A stretch of 64,000 nt of DNA from Oceanihabitans sp. IOP_32 (GTDB lineage Bacteria > Bacteroidota > Bacteroidia > Flavobacteriales > Flavobacteriaceae), in NCBI RefSeq assembly GCF_009498295.1, contig NZ_CP040813.1, forward strand, positions 477,001-541,000, given 5' to 3'. Numbering within the stretch: the first letter of the stretch is position 1; every line of letters starts with the position of its first letter. The translations under genes and the position numbers were made by a program. Below are positions 24,829-33,587 of this stretch, in pieces. Under the pieces are notes generated by a model that was given only the letters and a program-made list of their open reading frames with translations, searched no databases and had not been told where the DNA came from.

Positions 24829-27800
24829 TTATAAGGTTAGGTAATTTATAGCAATAACGGTTTGATTGTATGCACTTAACTCCTCCAGATAACCTAATTT
24901 TATCTGGTAAGCACTTTCTAAACTTTGAATGTATTGATAAAAATCAATTTCACCGTTTTCAAAACTGCTATGTGCGGTTTTTAAAATTTCTTCAGAAAGT
25001 GTATCACCTTCATTTTCATAATAATACAAAGCCTCTTGAAGCTGAGACAAAGCCAACTTAAGCGCATTAAACTTGGCGTTAATCTGAATCTCGTAGTCTT
25101 TAGATTCTGATACAGCAACCTGTTCAGCTATTTTAGAAGCTTTAATTTTAGAGGCTTGTCCGCTAAAAAACAAGGGTATTTTTAAACCCAATTGGTAGCC
25201 GTACAAATGGCCTTTTAATTCTGAATTGGACCCCTGAAAATAATTAAGGCTAATGTCTGGCAGCAATTGTTGTTTTTCAAAACGACGTTCGGCTTGCAAC
25301 AAGGCAATTCTATTTTGATAAAATGCCGTTTCTGCACTGCCGTTAATTTCTAAAGTCTGTAGTGGCACTTTTAATGAAGGCTGGGAGGCAATAACCAGTG
25401 CTTCATCTGCTTGAACAACTTTTATAACATTTGCATAAGCGGCTGTAACCTCTTTTTGTGCTTGCAAATAATTTAGATTAATTTGTTTCTGCTTAGAGGC
25501 TGCGGTAATCTTCTCTAAATAATTGGTTTCACCCAATTCAAAACGTCTAGCTGCAATTTGAGAAAAGTTAGTATATAAACTGTCTAGCGTTTTATAGACT
25601 TGTTCTTTTTCTCTAGCAATTTGATAGTTGTAATAAGCCGCAGTTACCTCTCGTTTTATGGCTTTTTCTTCAATATCATAACGACTTGATGTGATATTAT
25701 AACGCGCTTTATTCATCTTCTTTTCTGAAAAATAAACCGTTGGGAATTTAAAGTCTTGCTGAATCCCGAAAATTTGAAGCGGTTCATTATTCACCGCTAA
25801 ATTATTTTCATCAAACTCATAATACACTTGCGTTTTATCGAAACTAAAAGCCGAATTAATTAAAGCATCAAATTGTTGTGTTTCCAGTCGGTTTGCTTGT
25901 AATCCCGCATTATTCTCTATAGCTAAAGGTATTAAATCGTCTAAAGTTTGAGGGTTTTGCTGCGCCATTGCCGGTATTGAAAGTAATAAGGCTACGACAC
26001 TTAGACCCACCATATTATTTTTATTCGTGCGTTTTTTATCTTCTTTAGGCGTATTAAAATGGGCGTATAACACCGGCAATACCACTAAAGTTAATAATGT
26101 AGCCGTAAACACGCCACCAATTACCACCGTTGCTAAAGGGCGTTGCACCTCTGCCCCAACATTGGTTGAAACCGCCATAGGCAATAAGCCCAGTGCTGTG
26201 GACGATGCTGTTAATAATACAGCGCGTAATCTATCTTTTGTACCTTGTTTTATTAGGGCGTCCATACTTTTAAATCCTTGAGTTTTTAGTTCTTTAAAAT
26301 GTTCAATTAAAACGATTCCATTAAGCACAGCGACACCAAAAAGGGCAATAAAGCCAACACCTGCCGAGATACTAAAAGGCATATCTCGAAGCCATAACAA
26401 TATGATACCACCTACGGCCGCTAGTGGAATTGCCGAGTACACAATAAGCGCTTCTTTAACCGATTTAAGCGCAAAATACAGTAGCACAAATATTAAAATA
26501 AGCGCTACAGGAACAGCAATCATTAATCTTGCTTTGGCACTTTGTAAATTTTCAAACTGGCCGCCGTAAGTAATGGTATAGCCTACAGGTAGTTTTATAT
26601 TGTCGTTTATTAAGGCTTGCACATCGTCTGCAACCGACTGTAAATCGCGGTTACGCACGTTTATACCTACTACAATTCGCCGTCTGGTATCATCGCGAGA
26701 AATTTGTGCAGCTCCAGTTTTAAAACTAATATCTGCTAATTCACTTAAGGGTATTTTTCCGCCGGAAGGCAAATCGATATACAAGTTTTTTAAATCCTCA
26801 ATACCTTGACGTTTTTCTTGTTCTAGTCTTACAACCAAATCAAAACGTTTTTCGCCTTCAAAAACACTTCCTGCGGTTTTTCCAGCAAATCCCATAGACA
26901 CCATATCATTCAGGTCTTGAATGTTAAGTCCGTATCTCGCAATTTTAGAACGGTTGTATTGTACGCTCATTTCTGGTAATCCTGCAATTTTTTCAACAGA
27001 TATATCTGCAGCACCTGCAACACCTTGTATTAGCTCACCTATTTCACTTCCTTTTTGAGCTAAAATTTCTAAATCGTCACCAAAAATCTTAATGGCTATA
27101 TCGGCACGAACACCAGTAATAAGCTCGTTAAAACGCATTTCGATAGGCTGTGTAAATTCGACTTCCATACCGGGAATAATGGCCAATGCTTCTTTAAACT
27201 TATCGGCCAGTTCATCTTTTGAAGCTGCCGATGTCCATTCGCCTTTAGGATTTAACACAATAATAACATCGCTCTCTTCCATAGACATCGGGTCTGTTGG
27301 CACCTCGGCAGCACCAATACGGGTAACCACTTGATTAACTTCGGGAAACTCTAAAAGTATCTTTTCAATTTGGGTGGTTATTTCTACCGTATTACGCAGT
27401 GAGGTTCCTGTTTTTAATACGGGTTGAATTACAAAATCGCCTTCATCCAGAGTGGGCACAAATTCACCTCCCATAGTTGAGTATAAATACACCGAAAACC
27501 CTAATAATACAATCGCAATACTTAACACTAACTTTTTACTACGCAATGCCCAATCGATAACCGGATCGTACCATCTAGTAACCCATTTCATTATCCTAAC
27601 AGCGATGTTTTTATCTGTGGCCTTAGAAGGTTTTAAAACCAAAGATGCGACCACCGGAACATAAGTAAAACAAAGTATCATGGCGCCAATAAGTGCAAAA
27701 CTAAAGGTGAGTGCCATAGGTTTAAACATTTTACCTTCTACGCCGCTTAGTGATAAAATGGGAATAAACACAATAAGAATAACAAGTTGCCCGAAGATGG

Positions 27801-29157
27801 CAGAATTCATCATTTTTGAGGTCCCCGAAAAGGTGATCTTATCTTTTAAACTTTGTCTTTCAATTTTAGGTAATGCGTTAATAGTTAATTTTTGCTTTGT
27901 AATTTTAAAAGCCACAAACTCTACAATAATAACGGCTCCATCAATGATAATACCAAAATCTATAGCCCCCAAGCTCATTAAATTGGCATCGACGCCAAAT
28001 AGGTACATTAAGGACAATGCAAAAAGCAAACACAAAGGAATAATGGAAGCCACTACAAGGCCAGAACGCCAATTACCTAGCAGCAATACCACTACAAAAA
28101 TCACGATTAAACAGCCTAAAACCAAATTTTCGGTGACGGTATAAGTGGTTTTATTTATAAGCTCACTTCTATCCAGAAAAGCATTAATAAAAACACCTTC
28201 TGGTAGAGATTTTGATATCTCATCAACACGTATTTTAACGGCATCGATTACTTTTTTGGAGTTGGCATCTTTAAGCATCATAACTTGCCCGAGAACCTTT
28301 TCGCCTTCACCGTTACCCGTAATCGCGCCAAAGCGTGTAGCCCTACCAAAACCCACTTGTGCGACATCTTTTATGTAAATTGGCATGCCGTTGGTGTTTT
28401 TTACCACAATATTTTTAATATCGTCTAGAGACGTGATTAGACCTTCGCCACGAATAAAATAGGCTTGATTTACTTTTTCAATATAACCGCCACCAGAAAC
28501 ACTGTTATTCATTTCTAAAGCCGTAAAAATCTCACGGGCAGAAATATTCATCGCGTTTAATTTTTCGGTATTGATGGCGACTTCGTATTGTTTTAAAAAG
28601 CCACCCCAAGTATTCACCTCAACAACGCCAGGAATACCAGAAAGCTGTCGTTTAACCACCCAATCTTGAATGGTACGCAAATCTTCAACTGTGTATTGGT
28701 CTTTAAACTCTGGCTTTACATCTAGAATGTATTGGTATATTTCGCCGAGCCCTGTGGTAATAGGGCCCATTTCTGGAGAGCCAAAACCTTCTGGGATTTT
28801 TTCGGCAGCCGATTTAATTTTTTCAGCAATAAGTTGTCGGGGGAGATAACTTCCCATATCGTCTTCAAAAACGATGGTGACCACCGATAATCCAAACTTT
28901 GAAATGGAACGAATCTCGATAACACCCGGCAAGTTCGCCATTTCTAACTCCACAGGATAGGTAATAAATTGCTCCATATCTTCGGTGGAAAGATTACGAG
29001 AAGTGGTAATAACCTGAACCTGATTGTTGGTAATATCTGGTACAGCACCAATAGGGATTTGCGATAAAGAATAGATCCCAAAACCTATAATAAAAGTGGT
29101 GAATAGAAGAACAATAATTTTGTTCTTTAAACTAAAATTTATAATATACGATAGCAT
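24829..29157 (-). CDS. HME-RND metal pump fused in frame to a TolC-like outer-membrane factor
   Basis: 1442 residues from ATG 29157. Residues 1 to about 1040 are a complete CzcA/CusA-family pump. The TM4 signature GAIDFGIIIDGAVIIVE (acidic residues in the CzcA pattern) points to divalent cations such as Zn, Co, Cd or Ni rather than Cu/Ag. After TM12 a basic linker (KEDKKRTNKNN) leads to Met1049 and MVGLSVVALLLSIPAMAQQ, which looks like a signal peptide with an AxA site at Ala1065. Residues 1066-1442 form a TolC-like factor with two helical repeats. Adaptor follows 10 bp downstream. The frame reaches 29190, but MLSYIINFSLKNK is the normal CzcA start. Confidence 0.92.
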   Translation of the reverse strand: MLSYIINFSLKNKIIVLLFTTFIIGFGIYSLSQIPIGAVPDITNNQVQVITTSRNLSTEDMEQFITYPVELEMANLPGVIEIRSISKFGLSVVTIVFEDDMGSYLPRQLIAEKIKSAAEKIPEGFGSPEMGPITTGLGEIYQYILDVKPEFKDQYTVEDLRTIQDWVVKRQLSGIPGVVEVNTWGGFLKQYEVAINTEKLNAMNISAREIFTALEMNNSVSGGGYIEKVNQAYFIRGEGLITSLDDIKNIVVKNTNGMPIYIKDVAQVGFGRATRFGAITGNGEGEKVLGQVMMLKDANSKKVIDAVKIRVDEISKSLPEGVFINAFLDRSELINKTTYTVTENLVLGCLIVIFVVVLLLGNWRSGLVVASIIPLCLLFALSLMYLFGVDANLMSLGAIDFGIIIDGAVIIVEFVAFKITKQKLTINALPKIERQSLKDKITFSGTSKMMNSAIFGQLVILIVFIPILSLSGVEGKMFKPMALTFSFALIGAMILCFTYVPVVASLVLKPSKATDKNIAVRIMKWVTRWYDPVIDWALRSKKLVLSIAIVLLGFSVYLYSTMGGEFVPTLDEGDFVIQPVLKTGTSLRNTVEITTQIEKILLEFPEVNQVVTRIGAAEVPTDPMSMEESDVIIVLNPKGEWTSAASKDELADKFKEALAIIPGMEVEFTQPIEMRFNELITGVRADIAIKIFGDDLEILAQKGSEIGELIQGVAGAADISVEKIAGLPEMSVQYNRSKIARYGLNIQDLNDMVSMGFAGKTAGSVFEGEKRFDLVVRLEQEKRQGIEDLKNLYIDLPSGGKIPLSELADISFKTGAAQISRDDTRRRIVVGINVRNRDLQSVADDVQALINDNIKLPVGYTITYGGQFENLQSAKARLMIAVPVALILIFVLLYFALKSVKEALIVYSAIPLAAVGGIILLWLRDMPFSISAGVGFIALFGVAVLNGIVLIEHFKELKTQGFKSMDALIKQGTKDRLRAVLLTASSTALGLLPMAVSTNVGAEVQRPLATVVIGGVFTATLLTLVVLPVLYAHFNTPKEDKKRTNKNNMVGLSVVALLLSIPAMAQQNPQTLDDLIPLAIENNAGLQANRLETQQFDALINSAFSFDKTQVYYEFDENNLAVNNEPLQIFGIQQDFKFPTVYFSEKKMNKARYNITSSRYDIEEKAIKREVTAAYYNYQIAREKEQVYKTLDSLYTNFSQIAARRFELGETNYLEKITAASKQKQINLNYLQAQKEVTAAYANVIKVVQADEALVIASQPSLKVPLQTLEINGSAETAFYQNRIALLQAERRFEKQQLLPDISLNYFQGSNSELKGHLYGYQLGLKIPLFFSGQASKIKASKIAEQVAVSESKDYEIQINAKFNALKLALSQLQEALYYYENEGDTLSEEILKTAHSSFENGEIDFYQYIQSLESAYQIKLGYLEELSAYNQTVIAINYLTL

Positions 29158-29238
29158 TTTTTTGTAAATAATCAAGGTTAAAGTGCCCAAACCACCATGA
29201 TGTGATTAAGGAACAAAAAAGAATAAATCTGCGATTAT

Positions 29239-29637
29239 TTATGAAAGCCGAGGCGGCTGAAAAAGGTTATCTGAATGCCATGAAGAAGATGGTGGCTGAT
29301 AATAAAAATGATGTTTTCTAAATTCTGAAAACTCTAGAGTTCTGAATCCGTTTTTATTGGTAAACTGAAAAAAATAAGTCATAGAAGCCACATGAGTTTG
29401 CTGCTTAAAAGGAAGCTTTTCGTGGTCTTCTTTTTCCTCTTGATGATTTTTGTCATGTTCTGCTTTTAACTCGCCATAATGCTTAGAAATAAACATGAAA
29501 AGATTGTCGCCATGTGCTTCATTATGGAATTTAGCGTGTTCAATAAACTCGTCAATTTGAGACAAATCATTAAGGTTTATACCAAAACTTTGAATTAGTA
29601 TAATGAAGGATAAGGCTATGGAACTAAATTTAAACAC
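29239..29637 (-). CDS. Short His-rich exported protein upstream of the metal pump
   Basis: 132 residues. The N-terminal hydrophobic stretch (SSIALSFIILIQSFGI) suggests export. The mature part is rich in His, Glu and Lys (EHAKFHNEAHGDN, AEHDKNHQEEKEDHEK, HHFYY, SWHSDN) and ends in PPRLS. I recall similar short proteins at the head of flavobacterial metal RND operons. A periplasmic metal-binding or buffering role is inferred from context and composition. It is followed by the pump after about 80 bp, with a TATATTTG element just upstream. Confidence 0.65.
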   Translation of the reverse strand: MFKFSSIALSFIILIQSFGINLNDLSQIDEFIEHAKFHNEAHGDNLFMFISKHYGELKAEHDKNHQEEKEDHEKLPFKQQTHVASMTYFFQFTNKNGFRTLEFSEFRKHHFYYQPPSSSWHSDNLFQPPRLS

Positions 29638-29641
29638 TATA

Positions 29642-29649
29642 CAAATATA
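29642..29649 (-). promoter_or_regulatory. -7 element (TATATTTG) of the metal-efflux operon
   Basis: A perfect TAnnTTTG on the minus strand 4 bp before the His-rich protein start. A leader this short means either a leaderless mRNA or a start codon a little further in. No TTG at -33. Confidence 0.45.
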
Positions 29650-29790
29650 AGGATTTTAATAGTTTGAAATACATTATTTTTTTTATACCCTATGATGATT
29701 AGTTTCTTAACCTGAAATGCTCATGAATTTAAGGTAATGAACGTTTGGTTTTACTCGTTTAAAAAGCTGCATTACTGTAAAGTTAAATAA

Positions 29791-29834
29791 AAAAACAGAA
29801 AGCGGTTTAATTTAAAAGACTACTTTCTGTTTTT
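29791..29834. terminator. Terminator downstream of hsp20
   Basis: AAAACAGAAAG pairs with CTTTCTGTTTT around a 20-nt loop, with A and T tracts on both sides. It lies just after the hsp20 stop and between hsp20 and the metal operon. Confidence 0.75.
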
Positions 29835-29841
29835 AAAGGTG

Positions 29842-30336
29842 TTAGTGAACTTCAATCACTTTTTTAGAAGCTTGTTTGTGGTCAACTGCTTCTAATTTAG
29901 ACAACTTAATTTTTAAAATCCCATTCTTATAAGACGCTTTAACATCTTGATCTAAATCTACCGAAACTGGCAGAGCCATAGACCTTTTAAAAGTAGTATA
30001 ATTAAACTCTTTACGAGAAAAATTATCGTCGTTATTCCCTTCTTCTTGTTCTTTTTCGCCAGAAACATGAAGCACATCGTCTTCAATAGTTACTTCAAAA
30101 TCCTTTTTATCGAATCCGGGTGCCGCAAATTCAATTTTAAAATTGTTTTTGCGCTCTTCAATGTTCATTGCTGGCATGTGGCTATCGGGGTCAATAAAAT
30201 CTTCAAATCTGGTAAGGCTGTCTAAACCAGTGTTGAAAAACATAGCATTCCAAGGTGTTAAAAAGTTACTTGCCCATGGGGATAACGTTTGGCCTTCAAA
30301 TAATTTTCTCTTTCTTGGATTTAATAATGCTGACAT
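29842..30336 (-). CDS. Hsp20/alpha-crystallin small heat-shock protein
   Basis: 164 residues. ATP-independent holdase chaperone that traps unfolding proteins. An N-terminal region rich in Phe and Trp (about 1-50) is followed by an alpha-crystallin domain (about 53-150) with FKIEFAAPGFDKKDFEVTIEDDVLHVSG, FNYTTFKRSMALP and the conserved ASYKNGILKIKL motif. A short KKVIEVH tail follows. No FNR-like box or TAnnTTTG element was found upstream. Its 5' flank abuts the first 88-bp repeat of the restriction island, so its regulation may have changed on insertion. Confidence 0.93.
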   Translation of the reverse strand: MSALLNPRKRKLFEGQTLSPWASNFLTPWNAMFFNTGLDSLTRFEDFIDPDSHMPAMNIEERKNNFKIEFAAPGFDKKDFEVTIEDDVLHVSGEKEQEEGNNDDNFSRKEFNYTTFKRSMALPVSVDLDQDVKASYKNGILKIKLSKLEAVDHKQASKKVIEVH

Positions 30337-30412
30337 AATGATACAACTTTTAGGTTAAACTGATATCTTGTGTTGTAGTCGTAATGTACAAACAGAACAG
30401 AAGCCATACAAT

Positions 30413-30500
30413 GATACAAATCAGTCAGTTAACCAACTTAATCACACTGTAGAAACAGTTAATTCATGACAACACTTTCGATGTATTGGAAAAATCGAAA
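30413..30500. repeat. 88-bp direct repeat, left copy
   Basis: Identical at all 88 positions to 33102-33189. It contains small inverted repeats (ACTGT..ACAGT; TTTCGAT..ATCGAAA). It carries a non-functional copy of the last 13 codons and stop of gene 33148-33564. Confidence 0.97.
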
Positions 30501-30560
30501 AAGCTTAAATTTTTCAAGATTAAGAATAGAATATTCCATGAAAAAGCTTAAATTTGTCAA
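30498..30560 (+). promoter_or_regulatory. Two 20-bp operator-like repeats and -7 element upstream of the R-M controller
   Basis: AAAAAGCTTAAATTTTTCAA (30498-30517) and AAAAAGCTTAAATTTGTCAA (30541-30560) differ at one position and are spaced 43 bp start to start, about four helical turns. The second contains a perfect TAAATTTG -7 element (30549-30556). Binding of the controller to the second box would block its own promoter. This is typical of C-protein autoregulation. The first box begins inside the left 88-bp repeat's last 3 bases. Confidence 0.7.
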
Positions 30561-30575
30561 AAAATGACAAGTCTC

Positions 30576-30896
30576 ATGAAAACCACATTTGGAGAATACA
30601 TCCGACTTTTACGAAACAAAAACAAATTGACTTTAACTCAACTTGCGGCTAAATTGAATTTGGACTCTGCAAATTTATGCAAAATTGAGAATGGAAAACG
30701 AGATTTTGATGAAAAACGCTTGCCAAAACTTGCGAAAATCTTCAAACTCAATCTTACAGATTTGCGAAATGAATATATTACCGATAAAATTGGAAAACAT
30801 ATTTATGAAACAAATTGCACAAAACAACTTTTGCAAGTTGCTGAACAAAAAGCAGAATACAGAAGAACACTTAACAAAACCCTTCAAACACAATAA
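30576..30896 (+). CDS. XRE-family HTH controller (C protein) of the R-M system
   Basis: 106 residues from ATG 30576; ATG 30564 is also possible. The N-terminal 65 residues form a classical lambda-repressor-like HTH ([52 protein letters not shown]). The C-terminal 40 residues are charged and helical. The methyltransferase follows after 4 bp. Paired repeats overlapping its promoter indicate autoregulation that would delay endonuclease expression when the module enters a new host. I prefer 30576 because the -7 element would start transcription close to 30563. Confidence 0.88.
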   Translation: MKTTFGEYIRLLRNKNKLTLTQLAAKLNLDSANLCKIENGKRDFDEKRLPKLAKIFKLNLTDLRNEYITDKIGKHIYETNCTKQLLQVAEQKAEYRRTLNKTLQTQ

Positions 30897-30900
30897 AAAT

Positions 30901-31941
30901 ATGGATGTAGTATCATTTTTCGCAGGAGCAGGTGGTCTGGATTTAGGATTTCAAAAAGCAGGATTTAATGTGGTTTGGGCAAATGAATATGATAAAGACA
31001 TTTGGGAAACCTACGAGAAAAATCATAAAAAAACCATTCTTGACAAACGAAGTATTGTAAACATTGAATCGCACGAAGTACCAGAATGTGACGGAATTAT
31101 TGGTGGACCACCCTGCCAAAGTTGGAGTGAAGCGGGTTCGTTACGTGGAATAAATGACAAACGTGGTCAATTGTTTTTTGATTTTATTAGAATCTTAGAA
31201 GCAAAGCAACCAAAGTTCTTTCTTGCTGAAAATGTAAGTGGTATGCTGTTAGACAGACACAGTGAAGCTCTAAAAAACATTAAACAATTATTTAAAAATG
31301 CTGGTTATAAATTATCTTTCAAATTGCTCAACGCATCAGATTTTAACGTTCCGCAAGACCGAAAACGAGTTTTTTTCGTTGGCATTCGAAAAGACCTTGA
31401 TTTCAAATTTGAGTTTCCCAAACCATTCAAAGAAAAAATAACTCTCAAGGAAAAAATTGCTGATTTACAAAATTTAGTTGTGCCTGCAAAAGAAGGCAAC
31501 AAAACCAATAAGGAAAATTGCAAAGTTCCAAATCACGAATATATGATTGGTGGATTTTCATCTATGTTTATGTCTAGAAACAGAGTAAGAAGTTGGGACG
31601 AGCAATCTTATACAATTCAAGCGGGCGGACGACACGCACCAATTCATCCACAAGCACCAAAAATGAAATTTATAGAACAAAACAAACGTATTTTTGTTCC
31701 CGGAAAAGAAAAATTATATCGTAGGTTGAGCGTCAGAGAATGTGCGAGAATCCAAACTTTTCCAAATGATTTCATCTTTTATTATAAACATATAGCAGCT
31801 GGATATAAAATGATAGGAAACGCAGTTCCTGTCAATCTTGCAAAACATATTGCCATTAGTATAAAATCGCAGATTGAGAATGCGGAAAAGAAACAAAAAT
31901 CAGTTTCACAAAATAAAATGGAATTAGAAAATACACTTTAA
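30901..31941 (+). CDS. DNA (cytosine-5) methyltransferase, M.HaeIII-like
   Basis: 346 residues. Methylates cytosine within the recognition site to protect host DNA. All C5-MTase motifs are seen: motif [12 protein letters not shown], motif [15 protein letters not shown] with catalytic Cys72, motif VI AENVSG, motif [14 protein letters not shown], and motifs [18 protein letters not shown] and [14 protein letters not shown]. From memory it closely resembles M.HaeIII (GGCC), including [12 protein letters not shown] and FMSRNRVR. The frame extends upstream to 30685 only by overlapping the controller gene in another frame, so ATG 30901 is the start. Confidence 0.95.
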   Translation: MDVVSFFAGAGGLDLGFQKAGFNVVWANEYDKDIWETYEKNHKKTILDKRSIVNIESHEVPECDGIIGGPPCQSWSEAGSLRGINDKRGQLFFDFIRILEAKQPKFFLAENVSGMLLDRHSEALKNIKQLFKNAGYKLSFKLLNASDFNVPQDRKRVFFVGIRKDLDFKFEFPKPFKEKITLKEKIADLQNLVVPAKEGNKTNKENCKVPNHEYMIGGFSSMFMSRNRVRSWDEQSYTIQAGGRHAPIHPQAPKMKFIEQNKRIFVPGKEKLYRRLSVRECARIQTFPNDFIFYYKHIAAGYKMIGNAVPVNLAKHIAISIKSQIENAEKKQKSVSQNKMELENTL

Positions 31942-31947
31942 TACAAT

Positions 31948-32910
31948 ATGGCAAGTCAAACAGTAAACGGTAAAGCTTTTGAATATGCGTTGCTTACAGA
32001 GTTTTATGAACGTTTAAAAAACTTAACAAGCGTTTCTATAACAAAAAATGAACCGTACAAAACAGCGAAAGGATTTTTTGATGAATTTAGAGAAAATGAG
32101 CAAGACACTTTTAGGATAACTGCAAGTGCTTCAATCAATTTTCTTATTGATATTGAACCAAGATTGTCAAATAAAATTAGTAAAGATGATATTTTAGTTT
32201 TGGAATTAGTTAGCGATAAAGCTGGACAAACAGGAGATGTTCGTGACGTTCTAATAATTCGCTCATTACAAAATTGGGAGATTGGAATTTCTGCAAAGAA
32301 TAATCACAGAGCGGTTAAGCATTCAAGATTATCGCAAAGAATAAATTTTGGTGAGAAATGGCTTGGTGTTTCTTGTTCGCAAAATTATTTTCAAGAAATT
32401 AAACCAGTTTTTGATATGTTAACTAATTTAAGAGCTAAAGACAAATCAACGAAATGGACTTCGATTAAGAATATGCACCAAATAGTGTATGTTCCAGTTT
32501 TAAATGCTTTCAAGAAAGAATTACTTCGTCTGGATAAAGAAAACCCAAACTTAGTAGCAGAAAATTTAGTACAATATTTAATTGGTAATCGTGATTTTTA
32601 CAAAGTCATTAAAGGAAAGAAGAAGGTTGAAATTCAGGCATATAATTTACACGGAACTCTAAATTTACCATTTGAAAAAGTAAAACCAAAAGCAAAGATT
32701 CCTAAATTGAAATTGCCGACCAGATTAATAGAAATTGTTTATCAAGAGAACTCGACAACAACGTTACTGGTATCTTTAAACGAAGGTTGGCAAATTTCTT
32801 TTAGAATTCATAATGCAAGTTCGAGAGTTGAGCCATCTTTGAAATTTGACATAAATTTAGTTAGTGCACCACATACTTTGTTTACGAATCATATTTTTGT
32901 TAATAGATAG
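31948..32910 (+). CDS. HaeIII-family type II restriction endonuclease
   Basis: 320 residues, 6 bp after the methyltransferase. The central block GDVRDVLIIRSLQNWEIGISAKNNHRAVKHSRLS, with the preceding DIEPRLSN and following FGEKWLGVSCSQNYF, matches what I recall of the HaeIII endonuclease family. Asp97, Glu111 and Lys117 are candidate catalytic residues of a PD-(D/E)xK site, but this is inference. Pairing with an M.HaeIII-like methylase predicts cleavage at GGCC. The ORF appears intact, so the system may be active. Confidence 0.87.
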   Translation: MASQTVNGKAFEYALLTEFYERLKNLTSVSITKNEPYKTAKGFFDEFRENEQDTFRITASASINFLIDIEPRLSNKISKDDILVLELVSDKAGQTGDVRDVLIIRSLQNWEIGISAKNNHRAVKHSRLSQRINFGEKWLGVSCSQNYFQEIKPVFDMLTNLRAKDKSTKWTSIKNMHQIVYVPVLNAFKKELLRLDKENPNLVAENLVQYLIGNRDFYKVIKGKKKVEIQAYNLHGTLNLPFEKVKPKAKIPKLKLPTRLIEIVYQENSTTTLLVSLNEGWQISFRIHNASSRVEPSLKFDINLVSAPHTLFTNHIFVNR

Positions 32911-33101
32911 CTTAAAGACATTCATATTTGCAATTCTTTCGATAGCAAACCCTTTACCAAAACATGAAAAAAACTTGTCTTTACTCATGCTAAATGACAA
33001 CAGAAAGCGAAAAAAACAGTAGTTTAATAGCTTTAAAAAAGAAGGTAAGTAAATATATTTATTAAAAAAACTATAGGTAGCTGATTAAAAATCTATCATT
33101 A

Positions 33102-33189
33102 GATACAAATCAGTCAGTTAACCAACTTAATCACACTGTAGAAACAGTTAATTCATGACAACACTTTCGATGTATTGGAAAAATCGAAA
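33102..33189. repeat. 88-bp direct repeat, right copy
   Basis: Identical to 30413-30500. Bases 33148-33189 are the functional 3' end of the minus-strand gene 33148-33564; 33102-33147 are its 3' flank. Confidence 0.97.
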
Positions 33190-33564
33190 TTTAAAATTAG
33201 CGATTTCTGTTTTAAAATTAAACACTTGTAGTTCTAAGGCATCATGCTCTTGAATAAAAAAATTGTCGCAAGCCACATCGTCGCATTCAATTTTGTTGCT
33301 AATTTGATTCGCGTGCTGTTGCAAAGCGCTTAGCAGAGCTGTGCAGGTTGTATCTAAAGTCGCAATTTCCCGTTTAAAAATAACAAGCCTTTCGTATAAA
33401 TCAAGAACTTGAGGCTTATAAATGGATTTTTTTAACAAGGTTTTGTAAAAATCTAAATCAATCTTAATATTTTCAAGATTTACAATATCCAGTGAGGTGG
33501 CATATTTAAGCGCTTCGATAGATTTTGTGCTATTAAAGCTTTTGTAAGTGAGTTTTGATTTCAT
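33148..33564 (-). CDS. Hypothetical protein, 3' end inside the 88-bp repeat
   Basis: 138 residues, soluble, mostly helical with likely coiled-coil from about residue 45 to 130 (DFYKTLLKK...LYERLVIFKREIATLDTTCTALLSALQQHANQI). I do not recognise a family. Bacteroidota stress clusters often hold short helical proteins of this kind. It is the third gene of a leftward operon (ATP-cone protein, metallo-hydrolase, this gene), 23 bp after the metallo-hydrolase. Its last 13 codons are duplicated at the far end of the R-M island. Confidence 0.7.
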   Translation of the reverse strand: MKSKLTYKSFNSTKSIEALKYATSLDIVNLENIKIDLDFYKTLLKKSIYKPQVLDLYERLVIFKREIATLDTTCTALLSALQQHANQISNKIECDDVACDNFFIQEHDALELQVFNFKTEIANFKFRFFQYIESVVMN

Positions 33565-33587
33565 TTTGTTTTAAATTTCGAAGCAGA

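Larger units (their letters stand above)
30413..33189. mobile_element. Restriction-modification island bounded by perfect 88-bp direct repeats
   Basis: Three co-oriented genes (controller, C5-methyltransferase, HaeIII-like endonuclease) lie between two identical 88-bp repeats, 30413-30500 and 33102-33189. No integrase or transposase is present. The right repeat contains the last 13 codons plus stop of the neighbouring gene 33148-33564, so the repeat is host DNA duplicated on insertion, or a crossover site. This matches the pattern described for R-M systems as insertion with long target duplication. Without one repeat and the three genes, hsp20 and the 33148-33564 gene would be neighbours. Confidence 0.85.

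Noticed and set aside
24829-29157. Cu/Ag specificity (CusA) for the fused pump
   Set aside because: The TM4 signature DFGIIIDGAVIIVE follows the CzcA pattern for divalent cations; I did not see the CusA-type TM4 pattern.
30685-30900. Upstream extension of the methyltransferase ORF
   Set aside because: It overlaps the controller gene in another frame; the conserved methyltransferase N-terminus begins at ATG 30901.
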